From Pontimonas sp. (GTDB lineage Bacteria; Actinomycetota; Actinomycetes; Actinomycetales; Microbacteriaceae): a stretch of 64,000 nucleotides of DNA. Shown one piece after another: positions 1 to 10,549 of this stretch (its first letter is position 1; each line of letters begins with the position of its first letter). Location: contig JAOHDU010000002.1 in NCBI GenBank assembly GCA_028096805.1, forward strand, positions 26,881 to 90,880, written 5' to 3'. The notes below the pieces were generated by a model. That model saw only the letters and a list, made by a program, of their open reading frames with translations, made no database searches and was not told the origin of the DNA. The position numbers were made by a program, and so were the translations under genes.

Positions 1-1
1 G

Positions 2-880
2 GTGTTTGTCATCATGTTTGGACTGGGCGCGGGGCTCACCCCGAGAGATTTCCGTCTCGCCATCAAACGTCCCTGGGGCTTGATCATTGGCTGGGTCACC
101 CAGTTCGGATTTATGCCTCTGATTTCTTACCTTCTGGTGGTGCTGCTCCTCTTCCAGTTCTTCCCGGTGGACGATGTCGCCCTTATTGCTCTGGGCGCCC
201 TGCTCATGGGGAGTGTCCCGGCGGGAACGACGTCCAATATCTTCACTTACTTCTCCAAGGGAAACCTCGCTCTGAGCGTCATCATGACCGCGAACTCCAC
301 ACTGTGGGCGATCATTATGACGCCGTTGGTGATCTGGATTTACGGTCGCGCACTATTCCCACCCGGCTCTGACGTTGAAATCCCCACCCGAAACATCATC
401 CTGACGCTGACTATCCTGCTGATCCCTGTTGTGTTGGGAATGATCATCCGTCGCTTTAGCGCCAACACCGGGGCGATCCTCGAGCTCATGGGCGGTTTCT
501 TTGGGCTGTTCTTCATCGTGTTCCTGATGGCCACCTGGGTCCCTCGCAACTGGGAGCTGTTGACCAGCACCAACTGGCAGACCTACCTGGTTGCCGTGGG
601 CTTGGGGCTGTTTGGCATCACCATCGCGTACTTGTTTGCCAAGGCCATCAGGTTGCACCCGATGAATGCTCGAACGGTGGCGTTGGAAACGGGGATCCAG
701 AATGGCCCGCTCGCGATTGCCATCATCATGGTGACGTTCCGGGGCAACCCGGGGATTGATCAAATCCTGCTGATCCCCGCGCTGTACTCGCTGTTCATCG
801 TGATTGTGTCCACGTTTGTGACCTTCTTCTTCCGCCGTGCCAATGTGGCGGAGGAGCAGAAGATTCCGAACCTGCTCTAA
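2..880 (+). CDS. Bile acid:sodium symporter (BASS/ArsB-ACR3-like) family membrane protein, 5' end possibly outside the window
   Basis: ORF open from window start; multiple TM segments; motifs GSVPAGTTSNIFTYFSKGNLALSV and ALETGIQNGPLAIAI typical of the BASS family. Confidence 0.85.
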   Translation: MFVIMFGLGAGLTPRDFRLAIKRPWGLIIGWVTQFGFMPLISYLLVVLLLFQFFPVDDVALIALGALLMGSVPAGTTSNIFTYFSKGNLALSVIMTANSTLWAIIMTPLVIWIYGRALFPPGSDVEIPTRNIILTLTILLIPVVLGMIIRRFSANTGAILELMGGFFGLFFIVFLMATWVPRNWELLTSTNWQTYLVAVGLGLFGITIAYLFAKAIRLHPMNARTVALETGIQNGPLAIAIIMVTFRGNPGIDQILLIPALYSLFIVIVSTFVTFFFRRANVAEEQKIPNLL

Positions 881-987
881 GAACAGCGGACGATTATTCG
901 TCGCCGCAAAAGACAAATCCGTCGTCGAGGAGGCTCACTTTTCACACACAGGGAGATTCACCCGAGCTGCCGCCTCGAATGTGACGG

Positions 988-2055
988 CTAAGCCGTGCTC
1001 CCGAACGACGCGGTCGTCTTCGACAGCGAGCTGTCCGTGCCGTAGAGAAAGTGCTTACTCATGTCCGGGGAATAGCGCGAAAGGTATGCGGGTTTGTCCA
1101 ACCGCTCACTCAATGCACGGTGGTGAATGACCCCTGCTCCGCAGCACAAACCAATGACCTTGGTGCCTAGCGAGTGCGCGTACTCACCGAACTCCGCGGT
1201 CTCGTAACGATTCGAGTTTTGTGCTTCGAGCGCATCGGGGAAGGTCCGGTCTCCGGGCAGTTGTGCGGTGTTTCCTGCGTCCGGCAGGTTGAAGATGGTG
1301 TTGTGCTCCTCGGTCGTCCGATACGCAGAGGGCATTGCGCACACGGGGTGATCCCCGACGGCGTCGACAATGTCCTTCAAGATAGGCCGTATGGTGTTGG
1401 GCCCCTGGAAGCAGTTGGTTCCCACGACGGTGGCGCCATCAGCAGCGAGCTGCTTCGCCGCCTGCGCGGGGGAAACACCGTCGCGGAGCTCACCGGTGGC
1501 GAAAACTGCCACATTCACGATGCTCGGAAGCCCGGCCGCGTTGATTTCCTCGAGTGCGATTTTGGCTTCTTCATAGAAGTACATGGTCTCGGCGAGAATC
1601 AGATCAGCACCCTCTTCTTTGGCCCAGCCGATCATCTCCCGATACATGGCGCGCACCGCGTCTTTGGATGATTCATCCTCCGGGTCAAAAATGTTTGAAT
1701 TCGAAATATTGCCCGCGACGAAAACGTCGCGACCGAGTTCTTCGCGTGCTTCGGCCGCTGCTTGCTGGGCAATGCGCATTGCTTCTCGGTTGAGTGGTTC
1801 GAGGAGGTGTTCTTCCCCAACAATGCGCATCTTTTCCCGGTGCCCGTTATAGGTGAAGGCCAGCGCGATGTCACTGCCTGCCCGAAGAAAATCTTTGGTC
1901 ACTTGCAGAAGAACTTCGGGGTGCTCGAGAGCTACCTTCGGCACAAACTCACCGGCGGTGAGGTAGCCCCGACGCTCGACCTCAAAAAGGTAGCCGCCAG
2001 AGAGCACTAGTGGTTCTGGCTGGGCCAGTCTTTCAACGAACGTTTGTGTATTCAT
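988..2055 (-). CDS. Homocysteine S-methyltransferase family protein (betaine-homocysteine methyltransferase-like)
   Basis: Zn-ligand-like motifs VVGTNCFQGP and GLCCGAG; SD ctggaggag upstream of ATG at 2055. Confidence 0.85.
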   Translation of the reverse strand: MNTQTFVERLAQPEPLVLSGGYLFEVERRGYLTAGEFVPKVALEHPEVLLQVTKDFLRAGSDIALAFTYNGHREKMRIVGEEHLLEPLNREAMRIAQQAAAEAREELGRDVFVAGNISNSNIFDPEDESSKDAVRAMYREMIGWAKEEGADLILAETMYFYEEAKIALEEINAAGLPSIVNVAVFATGELRDGVSPAQAAKQLAADGATVVGTNCFQGPNTIRPILKDIVDAVGDHPVCAMPSAYRTTEEHNTIFNLPDAGNTAQLPGDRTFPDALEAQNSNRYETAEFGEYAHSLGTKVIGLCCGAGVIHHRALSERLDKPAYLSRYSPDMSKHFLYGTDSSLSKTTASFGSTA

Positions 2056-2165
2056 AGCAATCTCCTCCAGCAGCCGGCAATGAATCAAATCTATCGGAGG
2101 GTGGCCCCCGGGTCGCCAAATCGATTTGGTAGCCGGGGTTCAGACCGGACGTTCTGGCGAGATAG

Positions 2166-4391
<2,226 letters not shown>

Positions 4392-4491
4392 GGCTTACCG
4401 GGTCTCGGGATGTGAGTGCAGGGGTTCAGGCCCCGGCTCCTCCGGCTCCTGACTGGTACCCTTGCCACGGCGAAAACCAGCGTTTTCGCGC

Positions 4492-4565
4492 GGGGCGGTA
4501 GCTCAGCTGGTTAGAGCAGCGGACTCATAATCCGTCGGTCACGGGTTCAAGTCCCGTCCGCCCTA
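4492..4565 (+). tRNA. tRNA with CAT anticodon (elongator Met, or Ile2 if lysidine-modified)
   Basis: Cloverleaf folds: acceptor GGGGCGG/CCGCCCT, anticodon loop CTCATAA, T arm ACGGG-TTCAAGT-CCCGT. Confidence 0.93.
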
Positions 4566-4566
4566 C
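4523..4566 (+). repeat. 44-bp perfect direct repeat, copy 1 (3' half of tRNA-CAT; candidate att site)
   Basis: actcataatccgtcggtcacgggttcaagtcccgtccgccctac, identical at 5938-5981. Confidence 0.95.
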
Positions 4567-4697
4567 CGGGTCCAGTTGCGATCACCGTCTGCGGTTCAAC
4601 GCTTATGCGTTAGGTTTCCCTTTCAGCCCTCGGCTCTCACTTTTCTAGCGGCCCTTCTGCGAATGTTGACTTTTGACAACACATCTGAAATGCTCTG

Positions 4698-5759
4698 GTG
4701 CCCATGAGGAATCTGTTTGGTTTGGCCGTTGTGGCAGTGGTTGTTTTCGTTACGGGTTGTAGCGCTCAAGAAGCGACAGATGTCGGCCCTCCTGCAGAGG
4801 TAAAAACTCAGGCAGAGTCCTCTTTGGAGGACGAAAACCAGGCGGCGTCCGAGGCGGAACCGTGCGACCCTTCTGTTGCTCACCCCAAGGGTGCCTTTGA
4901 ATTTGCCCCCCAGCTTGATGACAGCCTCCCCACGAAGTGGCGAGAGGAGTTTGCTGTGATCCTGGCCAACCTTCAAGAAGTTGCCCCCATTTCGCCGTGC
5001 CTTCATGACTTGACGGACAATGAGACCGGGGAAAATTCGGCGAAGTCACCTATGAGCATTTATGCCTGGAGTAATACCGTGAGTAACCCGTGGCCTGAGG
5101 AGAGGCCCGGGATGGAAGGTACCAGCATCTCTGGGAACGGAAGTGACACGTGGATGGTCCTGGAGATGCGTCCAGTCGATTTGGCTGACGGAAACATCTT
5201 CCAGTATTCCGTTATTGCCCACGAGTACTGGCATGTTTACCAACGAGGAGCCTGGATGGCAGGTTCGCCTCCTCAGGGCAGTGGCTGGCCGGTCTGGATG
5301 TGGGAGGGCGGTGCGGGTGTGGTGGAGAACCTGTTCACCGCTGAGCACTATGGTTCCAGCGGCTTCGACAACAACTTGTCGCCCGTTATCGCGACCGCCC
5401 TCAGTAACCCTGCAGATTTTGAACTCTATGACAGGGATGGCGGCGCTGCTCAAGGCGAGTCAGACATGAACACCACCACATTTATGGTGCTCGCTTTGGC
5501 GAAAGAACTCCAGACCACTCAGGGCCTTACCGAAGAACAAGCCTTCGCCCTCGCGCTGAATCCGCCCGCCAAGCCAGACTCCGAGACCCCCTTCTTGGAC
5601 GTTTTCGGGGTTAGCCTCGACGCTTTCTACACGTCTTTGGCTCAGTACCCGGCCGTCGAAAGCGGTGAGGACTGGTTTGAGGGAACAGTTGTGGAGGCCT
5701 CGGTGGTGATGCCAAGCAAGGACTTGACGCTCACCGCAATTCTTCAGCCAACCGGTTGA
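4698..5759 (+). CDS. Lipoprotein, putative gluzincin-type zinc metallopeptidase
   Basis: Signal peptide with lipobox VTGC; IAHEYWHVYQ (HExxH) followed by WMWEGGAGVVE (downstream Glu pattern of gluzincins). Confidence 0.75.
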   Translation: MPMRNLFGLAVVAVVVFVTGCSAQEATDVGPPAEVKTQAESSLEDENQAASEAEPCDPSVAHPKGAFEFAPQLDDSLPTKWREEFAVILANLQEVAPISPCLHDLTDNETGENSAKSPMSIYAWSNTVSNPWPEERPGMEGTSISGNGSDTWMVLEMRPVDLADGNIFQYSVIAHEYWHVYQRGAWMAGSPPQGSGWPVWMWEGGAGVVENLFTAEHYGSSGFDNNLSPVIATALSNPADFELYDRDGGAAQGESDMNTTTFMVLALAKELQTTQGLTEEQAFALALNPPAKPDSETPFLDVFGVSLDAFYTSLAQYPAVESGEDWFEGTVVEASVVMPSKDLTLTAILQPTG

Positions 5760-5937
5760 ACTCTGAAGTGAGGGAACACCACGGTCCTGGCGTGTGCCCG
5801 GGGTCGGAGCGTGTGCACATTTAGTGCACATCACCATCTCTCACGCTCCACCACCAGCCACGCCAAACCTCGCCTGTTTACTGGCATCCGCAACGGCAGC
5901 TACTGCCCTCTAACACCAGCTAATACCTAGGCACCGA

Positions 5938-5981
5938 ACTCATAATCCGTCGGTCACGGGTTCAAGTCCCGTCCGCCCTAC
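5938..5981 (+). repeat. 44-bp perfect direct repeat, copy 2 (tRNA-CAT 3' fragment without 5' half)
   Basis: Exact match to 4523-4566; preceding sequence does not form a tRNA 5' half. Confidence 0.95.
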
Positions 5982-6058
5982 AGAGTTGAAAATTGGCAGT
6001 CCGCCGCCGGTGTTGTTGTCCGTTAGATGACGTTCGCGTTGAGGCGGTGTGATGGACT

Positions 6059-7150
6059 TCAGCGGCCTGCTACCTGAGCAGTCGGGCAGTCAAAGGGGTC
6101 CCTCGCGCCAATTCCGACCCTATTGAGGTAGCGCACAACGATTCCATAGGACTTCATCAGGGTGGTTTCGACATAGACGATTGAATGTTCCCGGCAGTAC
6201 TGTTTGACCATTCGTGCCGCTTTGGCGAGTGCAGGTCGAGGCATGTTGGGGAACAAGTGGTGCTCCACCTGGTAATTCAGCCCGCCCATTGCGACATCCA
6301 TGCCGGGCCCGCCGGTGATGTTGCGTGATGTCATGACCTGGCGCCGAAGGAAATCAACTTTTTCACCGGCGGGGATAATCGGCATGCCCTTGTGATTTGG
6401 GGCGAAGGACCCGCCCATGTACACGCCAAAGATGGCCAGTTGCGTGACCAAAAAGACGGTGCCCACTCCCCAGGGCATGAACCAGAAAACAAGCCCAGAA
6501 AGAGTGATGTGGCGAGCGAACAGCATCGCAATTTCCGAGCCGCGTCTGTCTACTTTTCCTCTCGAAAAAGCACTCTTGAAGCCTTGAATGTGGAGGTTTA
6601 GACCCTCCAGGGTAAGCAAGGGGAAAAACAACCAGCCCTGTCGTTTCACGATGGCGCGTTGCAATCCTGTGGTGGTGGGGGCCTTCTCTTCGTGAAAAAC
6701 AACGACAGCGCTATCGATGTCAGGATCTTTGCCGACCGTGTTGGGATTGGCGTGATGACGTGAATGTTTGTTCATCCACCAGGAATAACTGATTCCGACC
6801 ACAAGGTTGGCGATGATGCGACCCCACGTGTCGTTGGCTGTGCCACTGGCAAATACTGCTTTATGAGCCAATTCGTGGGCAAGAAAAGCAAACTGCGTCA
6901 GGACAATCGCCAGTAATGGAGCAAGTGCAACCACCCACCACGAGGTCCCCACCAGCGCCATGGCAGCCACTGTGATGGCTAGCAGTACTGCCAAGATCGA
7001 GCTCAGCACCGCGTAATACCCGGGGCGTCGCTTGAGTAAGCCAGCGTCTCTAACGCGCTGAATCAAGCCTGAATAGTCTGAGGTGTAGGGGTGGGCACCC
7101 GGGTCGACCCGGGAGGTGACGACGTTTCCTGTTTCAATAACTATCGACAT
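6059..7150 (-). CDS. Membrane fatty acid desaturase
   Basis: Three histidine boxes HELAHK, HSRHHANPN, QVEHHLFP. Confidence 0.93.
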   Translation of the reverse strand: MSIVIETGNVVTSRVDPGAHPYTSDYSGLIQRVRDAGLLKRRPGYYAVLSSILAVLLAITVAAMALVGTSWWVVALAPLLAIVLTQFAFLAHELAHKAVFASGTANDTWGRIIANLVVGISYSWWMNKHSRHHANPNTVGKDPDIDSAVVVFHEEKAPTTTGLQRAIVKRQGWLFFPLLTLEGLNLHIQGFKSAFSRGKVDRRGSEIAMLFARHITLSGLVFWFMPWGVGTVFLVTQLAIFGVYMGGSFAPNHKGMPIIPAGEKVDFLRRQVMTSRNITGGPGMDVAMGGLNYQVEHHLFPNMPRPALAKAARMVKQYCREHSIVYVETTLMKSYGIVVRYLNRVGIGARDPFDCPTAQVAGR

Positions 7151-7420
7151 GGGTGCTCGTCTCAGGTAAGCGGACTTCCCAGCCTGGAGAGACGTTCACA
7201 CCGCCTAGATATCCACAGGCTATCTGGTGAGTCTCTGATTCTTGCGTGCACGTCGCGTGTTGCGCTGTGGGCGCAAGCTTGCAGGCGGCTACCTGCGGCG
7301 CCATGGGCAATAGCGGGGCACCCTCATCGGCGACATCCCTTCTGTGTGGCGGCAACTGTGAACCAGGTTTTCTGCGCGTCATCGTCTGTTGTTTCGCCCC
7401 CGCGCTAACCTAACCGCATC

Positions 7421-8629
7421 ATGCAAACCGCGCCTCTGGATATCTCACCTGATGCTCTCACCATCATCGAGCGCGATTTTGCGGGGCTGTATTCGGGTGA
7501 ACTCGGGCTGAGCTCTCTTGCCGGAGGACAGAGCGCAGCTGACGCTGCGCTCGCAACACTTGATGTCACCGGGTACGCCTCCCGCCGGTCGCAGGTTTTT
7601 CCCGACGCGTCACGCGGGGCGACCGTGCTTTCTCCGTACATTCGCCACAACATTCTGACTCTGGACTCCGTCTGGAAACGCGTGGGGGACGCTCCGCCAG
7701 GCGATCGTCAGAAGTTTCGGGATGAATTGCTGTGGCAGGAGTATGCGCGACACCTCTATGCCCGGGTGGGAGTCCGCCTTTTTGAAAACCTGAGATTCGA
7801 GGCCCCATGGGACGGCCCCGGTGACGGTTGGGCCGGCGACATGCTCTGTGTGGAGGAGGTGACCTCCGAGCTTGAGCGCGATGGTTGGTTGGTGAATCAG
7901 ACCCGCATGTGGCTGGCATCTCACTGGAGTGTTCGCAACGGTGCGGGCTGGATCCACGGCCAAGAGCGGATGCATCGTGAACTCATCGATGGATCCCGAG
8001 CAGCAAACCTGCTCGGTTGGCAGTGGACGGTAGGGGCGGGGACAGGGAAACCTTACGGTTTTGCCCGGTGGCAGGTCGAGAAAAGAGCGCCCGGTTTGTG
8101 TCAGCGGTGTCCGCTGGCCACAAACTGCCCGATTCAAGAGTTTCCGGACACAGAGCCCCCACCCCCGGTACCAAACGAGCCTCTTCTGAATGGCGATCCT
8201 GATGTGGGGCGAACGACAGGGCCTGTGACTCCGGTTCGCTCACGCACCCCCGACCGCGTATTGCTCACAATTGACTCTCTCGGGGACGAGGATCCCGCGT
8301 TGGCGGCACACCCCGCTTTGCCAGCGGTGTTTGTGTTCAATGCTCCCGCGCTCGAAAAGCTTCAGCTCAGCGCGCGGCGGCTCGGTTTCTACCTTCAGAC
8401 GCTGCAAGATTTGGCACACCGTCGCGACGTAGTAGTTCTTTTCGGGGATCCCTACGAGTACGCCTCACACCACGATGTTGCGGTTACGTATGCGCCGGTG
8501 CCGTCTTTTCAGAAATTCACCCGGCTTGCAGAAATTTATCCCTACCCGTGGTTGCGGCCACCGCACAGTGGCTCCGTTCGGAGTTTTTCATCGTGGCGCA
8601 AAAAGTTGAGCCCACGCGGATCGGGTTAG
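7421..8629 (+). CDS. Photolyase/cryptochrome-family protein with permuted domain order (FAD domain N-terminal, antenna-like domain C-terminal)
   Basis: N-terminal LSPYIRHNILT, WQEYARHLYARVG, GWLVNQTRMWLASHW, DGSRAANLLGWQW (FAD domain); C-terminal PALPAVFVFNAPALEKLQLSARRLGFYLQTLQDL..VVLFGDPYEY (antenna-domain-like); CQRCPLATNCP between. Confidence 0.85.
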   Translation: MQTAPLDISPDALTIIERDFAGLYSGELGLSSLAGGQSAADAALATLDVTGYASRRSQVFPDASRGATVLSPYIRHNILTLDSVWKRVGDAPPGDRQKFRDELLWQEYARHLYARVGVRLFENLRFEAPWDGPGDGWAGDMLCVEEVTSELERDGWLVNQTRMWLASHWSVRNGAGWIHGQERMHRELIDGSRAANLLGWQWTVGAGTGKPYGFARWQVEKRAPGLCQRCPLATNCPIQEFPDTEPPPPVPNEPLLNGDPDVGRTTGPVTPVRSRTPDRVLLTIDSLGDEDPALAAHPALPAVFVFNAPALEKLQLSARRLGFYLQTLQDLAHRRDVVVLFGDPYEYASHHDVAVTYAPVPSFQKFTRLAEIYPYPWLRPPHSGSVRSFSSWRKKLSPRGSG

Positions 8630-8770
8630 CAGCCCGCTAGGAGTGGCTGGGTGTCGACTTTTGGCCCTACACACGTGATTGCGCTGCGGCGGGTCTGCTC
8701 GGGACCGGACCGCGGAGGCGCAGTCATGGAGTGACCGGGAGGCCATCTTGACTCTGTGCGCGTAGGCTTG

Positions 8771-8800
8771 AGCGGTGCCCATCGGTGCCCAGCGGTGCAC
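8771..8800 (+). repeat. Three tandem 10-bp repeats upstream of MFS gene
   Basis: AGCGGTGCCC ATCGGTGCCC AGCGGTGCAC. Confidence 0.7.
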
Positions 8801-8842
8801 AGTAAGCCTCCCTCATCACCGAGAGATAAGGATTCCTGCCTC

Positions 8843-10036
8843 GTGTCGACTCCACTCGCCCAGCCCAAAATTTTTGTCTGGTTTCTTGCCGCTGCCGGTT
8901 TGTTCTTTGCGCGGGCTCTCTTGTTTTCTACTTGGCTCTCGCGTGCTCCGGAGGTCCAGCAGTCACTGTCTTTGAACACGGCTCAAATGGGTCTTTTGGT
9001 CATGCTGTTTCCCCTCGGCGGCCTGGCGGGAATTCTCTTTGCCAATGCATTGATGGACCGTTTTGGGTCGAGAAAAGTCGGGGTCGGGATTTTCACCTTG
9101 GGCGCGGTGTCCATCGGAACACTCGGTTTTTCACTGGACCAGGGAGTATTGGCCATTTCAGCCATTGCTATCTTCGGGATGGGGTTGCCCATGGCGATCG
9201 CTGACTTCTTGGGAAATTTTGAGGGAACAGCCGTTGACCGGGTATCAAAAAAGAGTCTCTTCCCCGCCATTCACGCCGCCTTTGGAATCGGCATGCTGCT
9301 CGCTGCGGGAGGCGCGTCGCTCGCTATTGACGCTGGCTGGAGCCTCAGCGCGAACTACCTTCTGGTCGCCGCGATTGTTGGCCTTATCGCTGTTGCTTCC
9401 TCTCTGAAGTTGCCCAATCGTGAGAAGCCAGCTGCTCGCCCAAAGGGCGAAGAGCGAAAACTGTCTTTGGCGGTCTGGAAAGAGAAGCGCACCTTGCTCA
9501 TCGGAGTAATCGGCTTTTCGTTCATCATGGCCGAAATCTCCGCTGGCACATGGGTGCCCATTGCGCTCACCAGTTCTGGTTTCTCGGGGTCTGCAGCAGC
9601 AATTGCCTTCGGAGTCTTTTGGATTGTGATTACCATCGGTCGAGTGGGTGGGGGCTTCTTGGTCGAAGCCATTGGCCGCTATCCGACGATTCTGCTCTCC
9701 ACCCTGGTGACCGCATCGGGAATTTTGGTCTTCATGCTCGTCGATTTCATCGCCTTGCCGTTCGTGGGCCTTGTGTTGTGGGGTCTGGGGATGTCGCTCG
9801 GGTTCCCACTTGCGGTGACGGCGATGAGCGATGACCCCGAAAAGGCGCCCTTCCGGATCAACATGATCATTACGGTCGTGTACATCTCCAGCATCACTGT
9901 CGGGCCGGCCCTGGGAAGTGTCGGTGAGTTGGCCGGTATTTATGTGGCTTTTGGGATTCCGCTTGCCCTTATGGTGATTTCGGCGATTTTGTCGCCAGTG
10001 ACCAAGCCGCTGCCAAAAGAGGAGTTCTCCTCCTAG
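8843..10036 (+). CDS. MFS transporter
   Basis: About 12 TM segments, MDRFGSRKVG loop; GTG start at 8843 preferred over the longer ORF. Confidence 0.85.
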   Translation: MSTPLAQPKIFVWFLAAAGLFFARALLFSTWLSRAPEVQQSLSLNTAQMGLLVMLFPLGGLAGILFANALMDRFGSRKVGVGIFTLGAVSIGTLGFSLDQGVLAISAIAIFGMGLPMAIADFLGNFEGTAVDRVSKKSLFPAIHAAFGIGMLLAAGGASLAIDAGWSLSANYLLVAAIVGLIAVASSLKLPNREKPAARPKGEERKLSLAVWKEKRTLLIGVIGFSFIMAEISAGTWVPIALTSSGFSGSAAAIAFGVFWIVITIGRVGGGFLVEAIGRYPTILLSTLVTASGILVFMLVDFIALPFVGLVLWGLGMSLGFPLAVTAMSDDPEKAPFRINMIITVVYISSITVGPALGSVGELAGIYVAFGIPLALMVISAILSPVTKPLPKEEFSS

Positions 10037-10458
10037 CCCATTGCGTTTGTGGGGTTATCCCGCAGGCCCTTCAGGTAAGCGATTGAGGAGCTGGACCACA
10101 GTGCCCAGATCACGAGCAGCGGTTGGAAAAACAGGCGCACAAGTCGCGCGTTGTCGGTGCCCAGGCCAAAAGCGTCAATGCCTTCCACATACTGATTAAT
10201 GTTTCCAGGGAAGATCGCAATAAAGAACGCGGCTGTTGTCAGACCAGCTACTGCAGCCACACGGCCTCGGGTGAACAGCGCAAGACCCAGCGCGATTTCT
10301 ACTACCCCAGACGCGAGGACGACAAAGTCGGCATCGAGGGGCAACCAAGTCGGCACCTGGGCTTGAAACTCCTGCCGCGCAAACGTCAAGTGCGAGAATC
10401 CGGCATACACCAGCGCTAAACCAAGAGTGATTCGTGCTGCACCTTTGAGAAATCTCAT
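10033..10458 (-). CDS. DoxX-like membrane protein
   Basis: Four TM segments, GLALVYAGFSHL, EIALGLALFTRGR. Confidence 0.75.
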   Translation of the reverse strand: MRFLKGAARITLGLALVYAGFSHLTFARQEFQAQVPTWLPLDADFVVLASGVVEIALGLALFTRGRVAAVAGLTTAAFFIAIFPGNINQYVEGIDAFGLGTDNARLVRLFFQPLLVIWALWSSSSIAYLKGLRDNPTNAMG

Positions 10459-10549
10459 GACCCCACTCTAGGCAGGGTTACGCGATGGCTGTCGCCGCGG
10501 GCGTTCAGCTGACCCGCGGTGCCATGAGGCACGGCTGCGGTATCGCTTG

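Larger units (their letters stand above)
4567..5981 (+). mobile_element. Candidate tRNA-targeted micro-island (1.4 kb), no integrase inside
   Basis: Bounded by intact tRNA and a 44-bp exact copy of its 3' half; a single convincing cargo ORF. Confidence 0.65.

Noticed and set aside
5460-5837. 125-aa minus-strand ORF in the micro-island, considered as a possible second cargo or integrase relic
   Set aside because: No recombinase motifs; antisense to the lipoprotein gene.
8756-8842. 29-aa N-terminal extension of the MFS protein (MRVGLSGAHRCPAVHSK...)
   Set aside because: Encoded by the tandem-repeat region and not MFS-like; GTG at 8843 is the better start.
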